Shown here: positions 62,073 through 64,000 of the stretch, piece by piece | How the letters are laid out: each line of letters begins with the position of its first letter | Numbering within the stretch: the stretch's first letter is position 1 | DNA from: Actinomadura rupiterrae | Lineage (GTDB): Bacteria; Actinomycetota; Actinomycetes; Streptosporangiales; Streptosporangiaceae | DNA: 64,000 nucleotides | Reading direction: 5' to 3' | Assembly (NCBI RefSeq): GCF_024172125.1 | Contig: NZ_JAMZEA010000004.1 | Span: forward strand, 806,001 to 870,000 | Notes under the pieces: model-generated | What the model was told of the DNA's origin: nothing | The model's input: the letters and a program-made list of their open reading frames with translations, nothing else | Database searches by the model: none | Translations under genes and position numbers: made by a program

Positions 62073-62378
62073 ATGGGGCAGGTGGGCGAGAAGCTCGTGC
62101 GGGATCGGATCCCTGAGATCATCCGCGGGAGCGGGCGGGTGCCGGACGTTCGGACCGCGAGTGTGGACGAGTACGCCGCGCTGCTTCGCGCGAAGCTGCG
62201 GGAAGAGGTCGACGAGTACCTCGCCGACGGCGATCCGGCCGAGCTGGCCGATGTTCTGGAAGTGCTGCACGCGCTGGCGGGGTGGCATGGGATGTCGCCG
62301 GACGAGTTGGAGGACGCGCGGGCGGCCAAGGCGAGTGAGCGGGGCGGGTTCGGGGGGCGGGTCGTGCTGCGGGGGTGA
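62073..62378 (+). CDS. MazG-like / phosphoribosyl-ATP pyrophosphohydrolase-like protein
   Basis: 101 aa, all-alpha NTP-PPase fold: LVRDRIPEIIRGSG, KLREEVDEYLADGDPAELADVLEVLHAL (EExxE...ExxD metal site). It should hydrolyse a non-canonical or modified NTP. It follows the HNH gene by 26 bases and may be co-transcribed. Confidence 0.85.
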   Translation: MGQVGEKLVRDRIPEIIRGSGRVPDVRTASVDEYAALLRAKLREEVDEYLADGDPAELADVLEVLHALAGWHGMSPDELEDARAAKASERGGFGGRVVLRG

Positions 62379-62459
62379 GAGCGGAAGCGCTAACGGAGCG
62401 GCGACGACGACGGAGTTGGGGGATGATCTGGGGGTTGTCCTTTATGGCCGGAGGCGTGT

Positions 62460-63116
62460 GTGGATTCGGTTTTGCCGGAGAATGAGCGGACTCGGCATCG
62501 GCGGTTGCGGGCTCAGGGGAGTCGGGAGCGCGCGGAGCTGGATGCGATTCTGGCCGCGGGGTTCGTCTGCCATGTGGGGGTCGTGGTGGACGGGACGCCG
62601 ATGGTGGTGCCCACGGTGTACGGGTGTGACGGGGAGACGCTGTACTTCCACGGGTCGGTGGCCAGCCGGAGTCTTGTCGCCGGGCCGCTGGGTGAGGTTT
62701 GTGTGACCGTCACGCACGTGGACGGGCTGGTGCTCGCGCGGTCGCTGTTCGAGCACGGGGTGAACTACCGGAGCGCGATGATCTACGGGACGCCGCGGGT
62801 GCTCACGGATCCGGACGAGAAGCTTGAGGGGTTGCGGGTGCTCAGCGAGCACTCGGTGCCGGGGCAGTGGGACTATGCGCGGCGGCCCAGCAAGAAGGAG
62901 CTGGTGGCGACGTCGCTGCTGGCGCTGTCGCTGGAGGAGGCGTCGGTCAAGATCCGGGTCGGGCCGCCGGACGACGGGGACTCGCCGGACGCCGAGCTGC
63001 CGGTCTGGGCCGGGGTGCTGCCGATGAGCGTCCGGTGGGGGCGGTTGGAGGCCGATCCGTCGCTGAAGGAGGGGATCGAGCCTCCGGAGCACCTGCGGCG
63101 GCTGGAGGGGCGCTAG
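62460..63116 (+). CDS. Pyridoxamine 5'-phosphate oxidase-like FMN-binding protein
   Basis: 218 aa. Split-barrel features: LDAILAAGFVCHVGVVVDGTPMVVPTVYGCDGETLYFHGS, VTVTHVDGLVLARSLFEHGVNYRSAMIYG, a layout shared with the PNPOx-like/Nim-type proteins. It probably binds FMN or F420/haem; role unknown. GTG at 62460 with GGAGGCG upstream. The stop overlaps the convergent gene by four bases. Confidence 0.85.
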   Translation: MDSVLPENERTRHRRLRAQGSRERAELDAILAAGFVCHVGVVVDGTPMVVPTVYGCDGETLYFHGSVASRSLVAGPLGEVCVTVTHVDGLVLARSLFEHGVNYRSAMIYGTPRVLTDPDEKLEGLRVLSEHSVPGQWDYARRPSKKELVATSLLALSLEEASVKIRVGPPDDGDSPDAELPVWAGVLPMSVRWGRLEADPSLKEGIEPPEHLRRLEGR

Positions 63117-64000
63117 TTCTTGCGGCGGCCCAGGATGGTGCGGCGGCCCTGGAGGGAGCGGATCTTGGATTCGGCGGCCTCCAGGGTGCCGCGGGTCCGG
63201 TCGCTGATCTCGATCTCGTCCTGGGACGGCGTCAGGGACGTCGCCTCGGTGAGGTTCAGGGGGAAGGTCAGCTCGCTGAGGAGGCGGGCGTCGACGGCGT
63301 CGCGGAGTTCGCGGCCGAGGTTCTCGGACGCGTCGTGCGCGGTCTTGATGAGGAGGCGCATCGCCTCGTCCGCCTGGCCCTGCGGGTCGCGGTAGCGGTG
63401 CATGGCGATCATGCGGGCTTCGAGCGCGGCGGCCAGGAGGGCGGGGCCGGTGATCGGCCAGAACGAGGCGTCCAGGTGGCGGAGCAGGGTCATCGGCGCC
63501 ATGCCGCGGGCCGTCGCCTCGGCGATGAGGCGGCCGACGGTGTGGACGGGCGCGTCGTACGGGACGGCGCACAGGACGGTCCGGTACTCGTCGGCGGCGA
63601 TGCCCGGGTAGCGGGCGGCGGCGTCCGGCCACCAGCGGCCGTAGACCGGCCAGTCGGACATGTCGGGGTTGGCGGCGCGACCGCGGACGACCGCCTCGAC
63701 GATCGCCGAGCGGTTCTGGCCGTCCACCGCGCACAGGGCCTCGGTGAGGGCGAGGAGCATGGCGACCTGGTCGGGGTCGTGCGCCCAGGTGAGGTCCCGC
63801 ATGTGTTCGACGAGCGCGTGCTGGATGTTGCTGCTGAAGCGGCGCAGGGATTCGTCGGTGACCAGCTGGCGGAACGTGGCCGTGTAGGCGTGCCGGTCGG
63901 CGGCCTCAAGGTGGACGGGCGGCTGGCCCGCGCTCATCCGCAGGACGTCCAGGACGGCGGCGTCCGCGCCCTGCGTCGGCTGGACGTCGTGCAGCCGACC
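63113..64000 (-). CDS. Hypothetical protein (5' end beyond the window)
   Basis: The frame is open to the right edge, so the ATG at 63937 may be internal. Segments: YTATFRQLVTDESLRRFSSN, VDGQNRSAIVEAVVRGRAAN, WPVYGRWWPDAAARYPG, a basic C-terminus SKIRSLQGRRTILGRRKN. Mostly helical, soluble, with no recognised domain. Confidence 0.6.
   Translation of the reverse strand, partial: GRLHDVQPTQGADAAVLDVLRMSAGQPPVHLEAADRHAYTATFRQLVTDESLRRFSSNIQHALVEHMRDLTWAHDPDQVAMLLALTEALCAVDGQNRSAIVEAVVRGRAANPDMSDWPVYGRWWPDAAARYPGIAADEYRTVLCAVPYDAPVHTVGRLIAEATARGMAPMTLLRHLDASFWPITGPALLAAALEARMIAMHRYRDPQGQADEAMRLLIKTAHDASENLGRELRDAVDARLLSELTFPLNLTEATSLTPSQDEIEISDRTRGTLEAAESKIRSLQGRRTILGRRKN

Noticed and set aside
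1..64000. Prophage, integrative element or IS elements
   Set aside because: No integrase, transposase, structural phage gene, tRNA attachment site or terminal inverted repeats were recognised.

Overview
The window is about 73% G+C with ATG/GTG (a few TTG) starts, strong purine-rich ribosome sites, many 4-bp start/stop overlaps and compact divergent or convergent gene pairs. The repertoire (ECF sigma factor, STAS and RsbW-like stress regulators, a second divergent EF-Tu, a subtilisin-inhibitor-like lipoprotein, an actinobacterial polysaccharide locus) points to a filamentous high-GC actinomycete, plausibly Streptosporangiales/Thermomonosporaceae (Actinomadura-like); the genus is inference. I see no rRNA, tRNA, CRISPR, transposase, integrase or phage genes, so this looks like chromosomal backbone with an accessory surface-polysaccharide island.

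Layout. 1-5.2 kb: a truncated membrane protein, a polyprenol-phosphate-mannose-type mannosyltransferase with its GT2 partner, a STAS anti-anti-sigma factor and a small Cys protein. 5.2-14 kb: PaiB-like FMN protein, secreted FG-GAP beta-propeller, an overlapping response regulator/kinase pair, a Pro/Gly/Gln-rich membrane protein, a 56-aa membrane peptide, an acyl-CoA synthetase and a secreted EEP-family protein. 14-23.2 kb: a bifunctional NodB deacetylase/GT2 with a membrane partner, an ECF sigma factor and associated membrane protein, divergent EF-Tu, arginine deiminase and an RsbW-like ATPase. 23.2-27.4 kb: a PAS-GAF-PAS sensor kinase lying between two tandem-repeat arrays (38 units of 25 bp and 15 units of 16 bp). 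27.4-31.1 kb: a TPP-riboswitch-controlled CytX-like transporter, rhodanese, SSI-like lipoprotein and Fpg/Nei glycosylase. 31.4-35.2 kb: a copper operon (CopZ, His-rich secreted protein, CopA) behind two CsoR-like operators.

35.4-59.4 kb is a large polysaccharide/glycoconjugate locus. A tightly coupled module comes first: C-methyltransferase, sugar-1-P nucleotidyltransferase, LmbE deacetylase, SDR epimerase, DUF4910-like protein, and an internally duplicated Cys-rich protein of unknown function. A flippase and GT2 follow, then two paralogous Wzz-like proteins (one with a collagen-like tail) and an O-antigen-ligase-like protein with a long repetitive N-terminus. After these come a beta-helix lipoprotein, PAP2 phosphatase, RmlC-like epimerase, further glycosyltransferases, methyltransferase, GNAT/FemAB-like protein, NodB deacetylase and the initiating polyprenyl glycosylphosphotransferase. 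Together they encode nucleotide-sugar synthesis, lipid-linked assembly, flipping, chain-length control and ligation or polymerisation of a surface glycan. 59.4-64 kb: TenA, methyltransferase, HNH endonuclease, MazG-like protein, PNPOx-like protein and a truncated hypothetical gene.

The most unusual structural theme is tandem repetition. In-frame minisatellites with units divisible by three sit at the ends of many genes, above all in the polysaccharide locus, while the intergenic arrays have units (25 and 16 bp) that are not divisible by three.
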